DNA from: Janthinobacterium lividum | GTDB taxonomy: Bacteria; Pseudomonadota; Gammaproteobacteria; Burkholderiales; Burkholderiaceae_D | Direction: 5' to 3' | Length of the DNA stretch: 64,000 nt | Assembly (NCBI RefSeq): GCF_034424625.1 | Contig: NZ_CP139976.1 | Span: 930,001-994,000 of the forward strand | Part shown: positions 9,365-16,288 of the stretch, piece by piece | Position numbering within the stretch: position 1 is the stretch's first letter | Layout: the number at the start of each line of letters is the position of its first letter | The notes under the pieces: generated by a model | What the model saw: only the letters and a program-made list of their open reading frames with translations | Database searches by the model: none | What the model was told of the DNA's origin: nothing | Program-made: the position numbers and the translations under genes

Positions 9365-9673
9365 TTACTTCTTCACCCGGTACACTTCGCCGCTGCGCAC
9401 CTTCCGCACCACCCCATCCCCGCCAAACAGAATCACATATTCTCCCTGCGCGCCCGAGGCGGCCGGGTAGGTGTACATCCACACTTCATTGCCGCTGTCG
9501 AAACGGATGGATGTGCTGTCGCCCAGCGCGGCGCGCACCTGTTCGCGCGTGCTGCTGCCCGGCTGTACCGTCTGCTCCAGCTTTGCGTAAGGCACATTCT
9601 TGCTCGCCTGCAAGGCGCGCGTGCCGGAGCAGGCGGCAAGCAGCGCCAGCGCGAAGACACTGAGCCACTTCAT
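9365..9673 (-). CDS. Small lipoprotein, BamE/SmpA-like
   Basis: A 102-residue lipoprotein with a lipobox at LLAACSG, so anchored through a lipidated Cys. The mature part carries a BamE/SmpA-like pattern: LEQTVQPGSSTREQVRAALGDSTS, then FDSGNEVWMYTYP and a C-terminal strand pair. This fold is shared by outer-membrane assembly lipoprotein BamE and many stand-alone lipoproteins. The gene overlaps the upstream exported protein gene by 4 bp (ATGA, 9670-9673), so the two are translationally coupled. Function beyond envelope association is unknown. Confidence 0.8.
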   Translation of the reverse strand: MKWLSVFALALLAACSGTRALQASKNVPYAKLEQTVQPGSSTREQVRAALGDSTSIRFDSGNEVWMYTYPAASGAQGEYVILFGGDGVVRKVRSGEVYRVKK

Positions 9674-10458
9674 GGCGCCACCTCGTCCATATAAGTAAAT
9701 TCCAGCAAGGTATCATCGGGCCAGTTGCTATCCCACAGGGGCGCGTAATACGTGCGGTCAAGCAAGACCTGGCAATCGCAATAGGGCAGCGAGGCGGGCG
9801 TTTGTTCGCCGCCCGCGTACAGCATGGTGAACGGCAGGGCCAGGCGGCGTTCGCCATGCACGAGGGTGACGCCGAACAGGGGGCGCTCCGTGAAAAACAG
9901 ATAATTGCCATCCGGCTCGGAACACACTTTATCTGTGCTGTAGAGCATGCTGGACAGCCAGGCGATGATTTGCGGGTCGTTCGAGATCAGGCCGGAATCC
10001 ATGCCGGCGCGGCATTCCAGGCGCAAGTCGCCCAGGCGCCGCGTGCCGGGCGGCAAGCCGGGCGTGATGACTTGCGCGCGCCAGCTCATGGTGGTGGCCT
10101 TCCGGTTGGCGATCAGCACGGCGTCTTCGCGCGCCGCTTGCGCATGGCGCACGGGGGCAAAGCTGTTGTCCTCGGCCAAGGGCAAGGGGATGCTGACCGT
10201 GTCGCCAGCGATGCGCAGCTGCACGCCCGTCATGTCCACGCCGGGCTGGCGCGGCAGCAAGCGAAAGCGCAGCACGGCCTGCGGCGCCAGCGCATGGTCG
10301 CGCTCGAAGCGGTCCACGCCCTGCAGCATCTTGCGGTAGGATTTATCGACAGGGTCGCGCGTGGCGTCGACTTTGACTTGCGGCACGGGCGCGGTTTGCG
10401 CCAGGGCAACAGGGCCAGTGAGCAGGCAGGCAAGCAGCAGGGAAAGAGGGATACGCAT
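9670..10458 (-). CDS. Exported protein of unknown function
   Basis: 262 residues with a signal peptide (MRIPLSLLLACLLTGPVALAQ). I do not recognise a family. The mature part is mostly beta-strand-like, with a few cysteines (GDLRLECRAG, DKVCSEPDG, PYCDCQ) that could form disulfides in the periplasm. It is the first gene of a two-gene unit with the BamE-like lipoprotein and overlaps it by 4 bp, which suggests a shared envelope role. Confidence 0.7.
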   Translation of the reverse strand: MRIPLSLLLACLLTGPVALAQTAPVPQVKVDATRDPVDKSYRKMLQGVDRFERDHALAPQAVLRFRLLPRQPGVDMTGVQLRIAGDTVSIPLPLAEDNSFAPVRHAQAAREDAVLIANRKATTMSWRAQVITPGLPPGTRRLGDLRLECRAGMDSGLISNDPQIIAWLSSMLYSTDKVCSEPDGNYLFFTERPLFGVTLVHGERRLALPFTMLYAGGEQTPASLPYCDCQVLLDRTYYAPLWDSNWPDDTLLEFTYMDEVAP

Positions 10459-10506
10459 GGCCCGATGCTACGCCTTTTTGCGCGGCAGCCACGCACGGAT
10501 GACGGA

Positions 10507-10866
10507 TCAGTATTCGCTGTATTTGCGCGCATCGCCACGCACCTGCTGCGCCGGGTATTTCTGTGCGTTGAGTTCCATCTTTTCCAGCACGGCCCCATGC
10601 AGGTCGACGCCGCTCTTGTCGGCCAGGCGCACCAGATACATCAGCACGTCGGCCAGTTCGTGGCGGATGCCCGTGCGCTTCGCTTCGTCCAGTTCCGCGT
10701 CCGCCCCCGTGGGCAGCCACTGGTAGTGTTCCACCAGTTCTGCCACTTCCACGGACAGGGCCATGGCCAGGTTTTTCGGCGTGTGGAATTGCTCCCAGTC
10801 GCGTTCGTCGGCAAAGGCGCGCAGGCGCGCGCGAATGTCGAGCAGGCTGTCGGTGGGTGCGCTCAT
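10507..10866 (-). CDS. MazG-like nucleotide pyrophosphohydrolase
   Basis: A 119-residue all-alpha NTP pyrophosphatase of the MazG-like/dCTPase (RS21-C6) type. Metal-binding acids are visible in SVEVAELVEHYQW (E-x-x-E) and HELADVLMYLVRLADK (E-x-x-D), and the C-terminal KMELNAQKYP is typical. Such enzymes hydrolyse (d)NTPs to NMP plus pyrophosphate, often cleaning modified nucleotides. The start at 10866 gives a 4-bp ATGA overlap with the upstream acetyltransferase gene; the frame is open further upstream but without the family's sequence. Confidence 0.9.
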   Translation of the reverse strand: MSAPTDSLLDIRARLRAFADERDWEQFHTPKNLAMALSVEVAELVEHYQWLPTGADAELDEAKRTGIRHELADVLMYLVRLADKSGVDLHGAVLEKMELNAQKYPAQQVRGDARKYSEY

Positions 10867-11324
10867 GCCGCCACCTGCAGCGTTTTTTCCATGAAGACAC
10901 TGAATGGATCGTCGGGATAGTCGCCGTACGGTCCGCGCCGCTGGTAGCCGTGGCGCGCGTACAGGGTGATGGCTTCTGGCTGGTGGATGCCCGTCTCCAA
11001 GGTCAGCAAGCGGCAGCCGCGCGCCAGCGCCTGTTCTTCCAGCAGCGCCAGCAGGCGCTTGGCCAGGCCCAGGCCGCGGCTGTCCGGGTGCACGTACATG
11101 CGCTTGACCTCGCCGAAAGCGGGCGTGACGACGATGGCGCCGCAGGCGCGCGCCGCACCGGCCGCATCGCGGGCGACGGCAAACAGCAGGGTCTCCGGCG
11201 GCACGGACGCCAGGTCCAGCGAGTAGACGCACTCGGCCGGGTACAGGGTCTGTTGATAGGCATCAAGCTCGGCGATCAGGGTTTGCACATCGGCTTGCTG
11301 CGGCGATTCCAGGCGGATAGTCAT
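10863..11324 (-). CDS. GNAT family N-acetyltransferase
   Basis: A 153-residue GCN5-related acetyltransferase. The acetyl-CoA-binding motif A is VKRMYVHPDSRGLGLAKRLLALLEEQA (R-G-x-G-x-A), followed by the LTLETGIHQPEAITLYARHGY motif B, where the Tyr is the usual general acid. The acceptor substrate cannot be told. It is cotranscribed with the MazG-like gene (4-bp overlap). Confidence 0.92.
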   Translation of the reverse strand: MTIRLESPQQADVQTLIAELDAYQQTLYPAECVYSLDLASVPPETLLFAVARDAAGAARACGAIVVTPAFGEVKRMYVHPDSRGLGLAKRLLALLEEQALARGCRLLTLETGIHQPEAITLYARHGYQRRGPYGDYPDDPFSVFMEKTLQVAA

Positions 11325-11360
11325 GAGGGAGGTCGAATGAATGGGACTTCCCCCATGGTA

Positions 11361-12803
11361 TCACTGCGGCTGCGTCAGGCGCATGGTCAGGCCGATGGGC
11401 GACATCACAAAACCCATCAGTTCCTGCGCCTCGTCGCCATCGGGCGTGTCGACGCCGGCGATGTCGAAGCTGCCCAGCAGCATGGCCATGGCGATCTTGA
11501 TTTCCAGCAAGGCCAGATAGCGGCCCGGGCACGTGCGCAAGCCGGCGCCGAAGGGCATCGAGACGCGCTTGTTGTTCGCCTCGCCGCCTTCGGCCAGCCA
11601 GCGTTCGGGCTGGAAGGCACTGGCATCGGGAAAGTGCGCATCGGATACCGTGTCGTGGCGCATCACGCACCACACGAGGGTGCCGGCCGGCACGGCGATG
11701 TCGGCGATGACCGTGTCGCGCAGCGCTTCGACGGGCAGGAAGGGCGCCACCGGTTTCAAGCGCATGGCTTCGCTGGCGCAGGCGCCCAGGTAGTCGAGGC
11801 TATCCATCTGCTCGATCGTGAAGTGCGCCACGTCGGGCGCCAGGCGCCGCACTTCCTCGCGCGCCCGCGCCAGGGTGTGCGGATGGCGTTGCAACAGGTA
11901 AATCATCCAGGAAATCGTGTTGGCCGTCGTATCTTCACCGGCCAGCAGCATGGTCAGCACGTTGCCGGCCACGTTGCGGTCCGTCACGCCGCTGCCTTCC
12001 AGGTCGGCGGCGGCGATCATTGCTTCGAGCAGGTTGGGCGGATGTTCGCGGCGCGCCGGGTCGTGCGCCATGCGCGTGCGCGCCTGCTGTACCAGGCCGG
12101 CCACGGCGGCGGAAAGGGCCGCCACGTCGCGGTCCAGCCGGCGGTCGACGGGCAGCTTGACATAGCGCCAGTACGGGAACATGGACAGGCTGCGCCGCGC
12201 CACGGCGGGCAGGATGTCGTCCATGTGGCGCTGGATCACGTCCTCGCCCGATTCGAGCGTGTTGACTTCCGTGCCAAAGGCCAGGCCGGCGATGATGTCG
12301 ACCGTGTAGCGTTTCAGGTCGCCGTCCAGGTCGATCGCCTGACCTTGCGTGGCGGCAAGATGCCAGCGCCGCTGCAAGCGCTGGGCCACCGTCACCAGCG
12401 CGGGGAAATAGGCCTTGATGGCGCCAGGCGCCATGCCAGCCATGACCATGCGGCGCTGGTTGCGCCACTCCGTGCCCTCGGCCAGGAACAGGCCGGGGAT
12501 GCCGCCCATTTCCTCGGACACGATGGAGCTGCTCAGGGGGCGGCGAAAACCGTCGGGCCGGTCGCGCAGCACGGCGCCGACGGCCTCGCTGTCGGCCACT
12601 ACCAGCACCAGGGTGCGGCCGAACCAGGCGCGCATGTAGGGGCCGTAGCGCCGCACCCACGCTTCCACGTCGCGGTGGATGCGCGTGAGCTTGAGTTGCA
12701 GGCTGTTGCCGACGATGGGCAGGGCGAAAGGCCCCGGCAAGCGGCGGATCTGGCGCAGGGGCCGGGCAATGTCGGGTGCGGCGGCGTGGTCGAGTGGCGG
12801 CAT
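11361..12803 (-). CDS. Cytochrome P450
   Basis: A 480-residue soluble P450 without a membrane anchor. Signature elements in order: proline-rich start (RLPGPFALPIVGN), I-helix LLAGEDTTANT, ExxR in CASEAMRLKP, PERF-like FQPERW and heme loop FGAGLRTCPGR with ligand Cys at about residue 425. It catalyses mono-oxygenation of an unknown hydrophobic substrate and would need separate redox partners; none is adjacent. The start at 12803 is preceded by AGGAG. The gene is divergent from an AraC-type regulator 114 bp away, a likely controller. Confidence 0.95.
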   Translation of the reverse strand: MPPLDHAAAPDIARPLRQIRRLPGPFALPIVGNSLQLKLTRIHRDVEAWVRRYGPYMRAWFGRTLVLVVADSEAVGAVLRDRPDGFRRPLSSSIVSEEMGGIPGLFLAEGTEWRNQRRMVMAGMAPGAIKAYFPALVTVAQRLQRRWHLAATQGQAIDLDGDLKRYTVDIIAGLAFGTEVNTLESGEDVIQRHMDDILPAVARRSLSMFPYWRYVKLPVDRRLDRDVAALSAAVAGLVQQARTRMAHDPARREHPPNLLEAMIAAADLEGSGVTDRNVAGNVLTMLLAGEDTTANTISWMIYLLQRHPHTLARAREEVRRLAPDVAHFTIEQMDSLDYLGACASEAMRLKPVAPFLPVEALRDTVIADIAVPAGTLVWCVMRHDTVSDAHFPDASAFQPERWLAEGGEANNKRVSMPFGAGLRTCPGRYLALLEIKIAMAMLLGSFDIAGVDTPDGDEAQELMGFVMSPIGLTMRLTQPQ

Positions 12804-12917
12804 GGCAAGCTCCTGTTTCAGTGGGAACGATGGCATGACTGTAGCGCGCTTGCGCGCCCGCGTCTTGAACGAATACGACATCGTGCGCGGCCAGAAATTG
12901 CCGGTACAATCGTCGCC

Positions 12918-13775
12918 ATGCCTGCCGCCCCTACGCCCCTGACCCGTTTGATCGCGCCGCGCACCGCGCTCGCTTCCTGCGTGCGCGCCTTCCTCGTGCG
13001 CGACACCACGGGCTGCGCGCCCCTGCCGCCGGCGCAGCGCCTGAACCGCTTTCCCGCTGCGCCCATGTGCAGCATCATCTGGACCGTCGCGGGCGACGTG
13101 GAAGCGGCCGCGCCGGGCCTGTCGCTGCGGGATGTGCGCATGCCGCCCGCGCTGTTCGGCGGCCCCCGCTCGTATCCGCTGGTCAGCTACAACCCCGGTC
13201 CCGTGCGTTCGTTTGTCGTCATGTTTTATCCGGCCGCGCTGCATGCGTTGACGGGCGTGTCGATGGATGGCCTGCTGGACCAGTTTCGCCCGTTCGACGC
13301 GCTGTTCGATGCCGACTGGCAGGCCCTGTCCGACGCCGTGCTGGCGGCGCCGGACGATGAGGCCCGCGTCAGGCTGGTGGAAGATTTTCTCGCGCCGCGC
13401 TGGCAGCTGGCGCGCAAGAGCGGCGACCATCCTGCCGGCGCCGTGCAGGACTGGGTGCGCCGCCTGGGCGTGCAGGCGGCATCGACGGGCCTGGCCAGCA
13501 GCGCGCGCAATGTCGAGCGCCGCATCAAGGCCTGGGCCGGCCAGCCCATGCGCACCTTGCGCCGCATGCGCCGCGCGGAACAGCTGTTTCTCGACGAGCG
13601 CGGTGCCATCCTGCAAGGCACGGCGTCCTGGTCCGACGTCGCCGCCAGCGGCGGTTACGCCGACCAGGCCCATTTCTGCCGCGAGACGCGCGAAATCACG
13701 GGCTTGAGTCCCACCGAGCTGGTGCGGGCCATGCGCGACGATGAAAGTTACTGGATTTACAGAATCTGGAATTGA
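12918..13775 (+). CDS. AraC family transcriptional regulator
   Basis: 285 residues. The N-terminal part (about 1-170, SCVRAFLVRDTTG...MCSIIWTVAGD...) matches the DUF6597-like sensor region of AraC regulators. The C-terminal HTH_18 region runs from about 190 (SSARNVERRIKAWAGQPMRTLRRMRRAEQLF) to GGYADQAHFCRETREITGLSPTELVRAMR, the conserved second helix-turn-helix. Its position head-to-head with the P450 gene suggests it controls that gene; the inducer is unknown. The frame is open far upstream, but the start at 12918 is the first that fits the family. Confidence 0.9.
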   Translation: MPAAPTPLTRLIAPRTALASCVRAFLVRDTTGCAPLPPAQRLNRFPAAPMCSIIWTVAGDVEAAAPGLSLRDVRMPPALFGGPRSYPLVSYNPGPVRSFVVMFYPAALHALTGVSMDGLLDQFRPFDALFDADWQALSDAVLAAPDDEARVRLVEDFLAPRWQLARKSGDHPAGAVQDWVRRLGVQAASTGLASSARNVERRIKAWAGQPMRTLRRMRRAEQLFLDERGAILQGTASWSDVAASGGYADQAHFCRETREITGLSPTELVRAMRDDESYWIYRIWN

Positions 13776-13779
13776 GGGC

Positions 13780-13877
13780 GTAGGTCGGATTAGCGAGGCC
13801 TGGTCTCGCGTAATCCGACAACATTGTTGCAAGACGCTGGTGTCGGATTACGCGGCTGCGCCGCTAATCCGACCTAC
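13780..13877. repeat. Inverted repeat cassette of GTAGGTCGGATTAGCG units
   Basis: Left unit 13780-13820 runs from GTAGGTCGGATTAGCG to CGCGTAATCCGACA. Right unit 13841-13877 is its inverse, TGTCGGATTACGCG to CGCTAATCCGACCTAC. Each unit is itself imperfectly palindromic. It fills the gap between the convergent AraC and synthase genes, and its right edge contains the synthase stop codon. A single unit recurs at 29219-29254. Similar intergenic repeats are widespread in proteobacteria. Confidence 0.85.
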
Positions 13878-15634
13878 CGCTCGCTGTACACCTTGCCCTT
13901 GGATAGGGTCACTTCATGGTGCCCCGCGCCGGGCGCCATCATGGGGAAGCAGTTTTCCGCGCCATGCACGCGCACGTCGAGGAAGTAGGGGCCGCTGGAT
14001 TCCAGGCAGGTCGCCAGCGCCGCGTCGAGCTCCTCGCGCCGGCTCACCGTCTGTGCCTGCCAGCCGAACGCGCGTGCCAGGGCGACGAAATCGGGCAGCG
14101 CTTCCGTGTAGCTGTGGCTGTAGCGCTCGCCGTGGTGCAGTTCCTGCCACTGGCGCACCATGCCCATGTAGCCATTGTTCGACAACACCACTTTCACGGG
14201 CAGGCGGTGCTGCACGGCGGTGGCCAGCTCCTGGATATTCATCAGAATCGACGCATCGCCGCTGACGCACACCACGCGCTTGCCGGGATGGGCGATCTGC
14301 GCGCCGATGGCCGCTGGCAGTCCATAGCCCATGGTGCCGGCGCCGCCCGAGGTGAGCCAGCGGCGCGGCTGCTCGAAGCGCATATGCTGTGCCGCCCACA
14401 TCTGGTGCTGGCCCACGTCGGTGGCGACGATGGCGTCGCTGCCATCCATGCTGTCCAGCGCCGCCTGCAGCTGGCGCATCAGCGCCTGCGGCGCGATCAC
14501 TTCCGGCGTGTCGTCGAACGCCAGCGAGTCTTGCGCGCGCCAGCCGTCGATGCGTTGCCACCACGGCTGGCGGTCGGCCAGCAGGCGTCCGCGCAGCTGC
14601 GCCAGCAATGCCGCGAGCACGGGCGCGCAATCGCCGCGCAGGGCCACGTCGGCGCGCACCACCTTGCCGATCGACGCCGGGTCGATGTCGATGTGGATGA
14701 TTTTCGCGCCGGGACAAAAGGCATCGAGCCGCCCCGTGACCCGGTCGTCGAAGCGGGCGCCGACGCAGACGATCAAATCCGCATGATGCATGGCCAGGTT
14801 GGCTTCCAGGGTGCCGTGCATGCCCAGCATGCCGAGGAAGGCCGGGTGCGAGGCGGGAAAGGCGCCCAGGCCCAGCAGGGTCAAGGTGCACGGCGCGGCC
14901 GCCAGCTTCACCAGCTGGCCGAACGCGGCGCAGGCATCCAGGCCGGAATTGATAAGCCCGCCGCCGCCATAGAATACGGGCTGGCGCGCACCGGCGATCA
15001 GGCTGGCGGCTTGCTCGATATCGGCCGCGCCGGGCAGGGGGGCAGGGACGGCGGCGACGGACGGCAGCGGCGTGCCGGCCGCGACCCGCGCCAACTGCAT
15101 ATCCTTGGGAAAATCGATCAGCACGGGACCGGGCCGGCCCTGCGTGGCCTGCGCGTACGCCTCCTGCACCACGCCAGCCGTCTCGTCGGCCGCGCGGATT
15201 TGCCGGTTCCACTTGGTGACGGGGCGCGAAATGCCCAGCGCGTCGCATTCCTGGAAGGCGTTCGTGCCGATGCTGGTGGTGGCCACCTGGCCGCTGATGC
15301 AGATGAGGGGAATCGAATCGCACAGGGCGTCGAGCAGGCCCGTGGTGGTGTTGCTCATGCCGGGGCCGGACGTGACGAAGACGACGCCGGGCCGGCCCGT
15401 GCTGCGCGCATAACCTTCGGCCGCATGCACGGCTGCCTGTTCGTGGCGCACCAGCACGTGGCGCAAGCGCGGCTGCGCGTGCAGCGCATCGTACAGGGGC
15501 AGTACGGCGCCGCCCGGGTAGCCGAAGACGGTGTCGACGCCCAGGGCCAGCAGGGTGTCGATCAGGACGCTGGCGCCGTTGCGCGGCGCAGTATCGGTGG
15601 CGGGAGCGAGGAGGGGATCGGGATCGGGTTTCAT
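13874..15634 (-). CDS. Acetohydroxyacid (acetolactate) synthase large subunit, without adjacent small subunit
   Basis: A 586-residue ThDP enzyme of the IlvB/IlvI type, condensing pyruvate with pyruvate or 2-oxobutyrate in branched-chain amino acid synthesis. Seen: catalytic Glu in [18 protein letters not shown]-site [11 protein letters not shown] (typical of anabolic AHAS rather than catabolic ALS), and the ThDP motif [15 protein letters not shown]...[11 protein letters not shown]. No ilvN/ilvH regulatory subunit or ilvC follows, so this is a second, orphan copy or pairs with a distant small subunit. Its stop TAG (13874-13876) lies inside the repeat cassette. It is divergent from an Lrp regulator, with an Lrp-like box between. 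Confidence 0.92.
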   Translation of the reverse strand: MKPDPDPLLAPATDTAPRNGASVLIDTLLALGVDTVFGYPGGAVLPLYDALHAQPRLRHVLVRHEQAAVHAAEGYARSTGRPGVVFVTSGPGMSNTTTGLLDALCDSIPLICISGQVATTSIGTNAFQECDALGISRPVTKWNRQIRAADETAGVVQEAYAQATQGRPGPVLIDFPKDMQLARVAAGTPLPSVAAVPAPLPGAADIEQAASLIAGARQPVFYGGGGLINSGLDACAAFGQLVKLAAAPCTLTLLGLGAFPASHPAFLGMLGMHGTLEANLAMHHADLIVCVGARFDDRVTGRLDAFCPGAKIIHIDIDPASIGKVVRADVALRGDCAPVLAALLAQLRGRLLADRQPWWQRIDGWRAQDSLAFDDTPEVIAPQALMRQLQAALDSMDGSDAIVATDVGQHQMWAAQHMRFEQPRRWLTSGGAGTMGYGLPAAIGAQIAHPGKRVVCVSGDASILMNIQELATAVQHRLPVKVVLSNNGYMGMVRQWQELHHGERYSHSYTEALPDFVALARAFGWQAQTVSRREELDAALATCLESSGPYFLDVRVHGAENCFPMMAPGAGHHEVTLSKGKVYSER

Positions 15635-15682
15635 GTGTCTATTTTCTGCTCGCCCCGACAGAAAAGGCTGCTGGTTTTTTCG

Positions 15683-15713
15683 TATAGAATGCAATCTTCA
15701 GCAAAATTTGCTG
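15683..15713 (+). promoter_or_regulatory. Lrp-box-like palindrome with a candidate -10 upstream of lrp-type gene
   Basis: CAGCAAAATTTGCTG at 15699-15713 is a perfect 15-bp palindrome around a central A and fits the E. coli Lrp consensus YAGHAWATTWTDCTR at 14 of 15 positions. A TATAGAAT at 15683-15690 could be the -10 of the plus-strand gene. The site sits between the divergent synthase and regulator genes, so it could serve autoregulation, control of the synthase, or both. Confidence 0.65.
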
Positions 15714-15733
15714 TGAAATAAGGAGATGACAGA

Positions 15734-16195
15734 ATGAAGTTGGATAAATTCGACCTCGCCATCCTGACGGCCCTGCAACAGGATGCCCGCATCAGCTTGC
15801 ATGAGCTGAGCGCCAAGGTGGGCCTGACCTCGTCGCCATGCTGGGCCCGCATCAAGCGCATGGAAGACGATGGCGTCATCGAAGGCTATACGGTGAACGT
15901 CAACGCGGCCAAGGTGGGGCTGGCCGACACCGTCATCGTGCAAGTCACGCTGGACGACCATTCCGACCAGGCCCTGTTCGAATTCGGCCACGCGCTGGCC
16001 ATGATCCCGGAAGTGCTGGAAGCGTTTCTCGTCTCGGGCGACTACGACTACTATTTGCGCATTGCCGTCAGCGACACGCGCGACTATGAACGCCTGCTGC
16101 GCGAGCGCCTGTATAAAATTCCCGGCATCCGCCACAGCAAATCCAGTTTCGTGTTGCGCCAGCTCAAACAGAGTTACCTGCCCTTACAACGCTAG
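15734..16195 (+). CDS. Lrp/AsnC family transcriptional regulator
   Basis: A 153-residue Lrp-type protein: N-terminal winged helix (MKLDKFDLAILTALQQDARISLHELSAKVGLTSSPCWARIKRMEDDGVIEGY) and C-terminal RAM ligand-binding domain (VIVQVTLDDH...FLVSGDYDYYLRIAVSDTRDYERLLRERLYKIPGI). It has a strong AAGGAG ribosome site. Divergent from the acetohydroxyacid synthase gene, so a leucine/amino-acid-responsive control of that enzyme is likely. Ends in a hairpin terminator. Confidence 0.93.
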   Translation: MKLDKFDLAILTALQQDARISLHELSAKVGLTSSPCWARIKRMEDDGVIEGYTVNVNAAKVGLADTVIVQVTLDDHSDQALFEFGHALAMIPEVLEAFLVSGDYDYYLRIAVSDTRDYERLLRERLYKIPGIRHSKSSFVLRQLKQSYLPLQR

Positions 16196-16197
16196 TT

Positions 16198-16219
16198 CCC
16201 CCGCACGGCGGGAGTTTTT
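16198..16219 (+). terminator. Terminator after the Lrp-type gene
   Basis: A short GC hairpin, CCCGC / GCGGG (16199-16212), followed by TTTTT. Confidence 0.65.
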
Positions 16220-16288
16220 CCCTAGTGCATCCCCTGTGGCTGTCCGATACTGGACGCAATAAAAACCACGATAAAACTGGGGATACGC

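Noticed and set aside
10857..12917. Plus-strand open frame running from 10857 into the AraC regulator
   Set aside because: It is antisense to the acetyltransferase and P450 genes; only the part from 12918 has family sequence.
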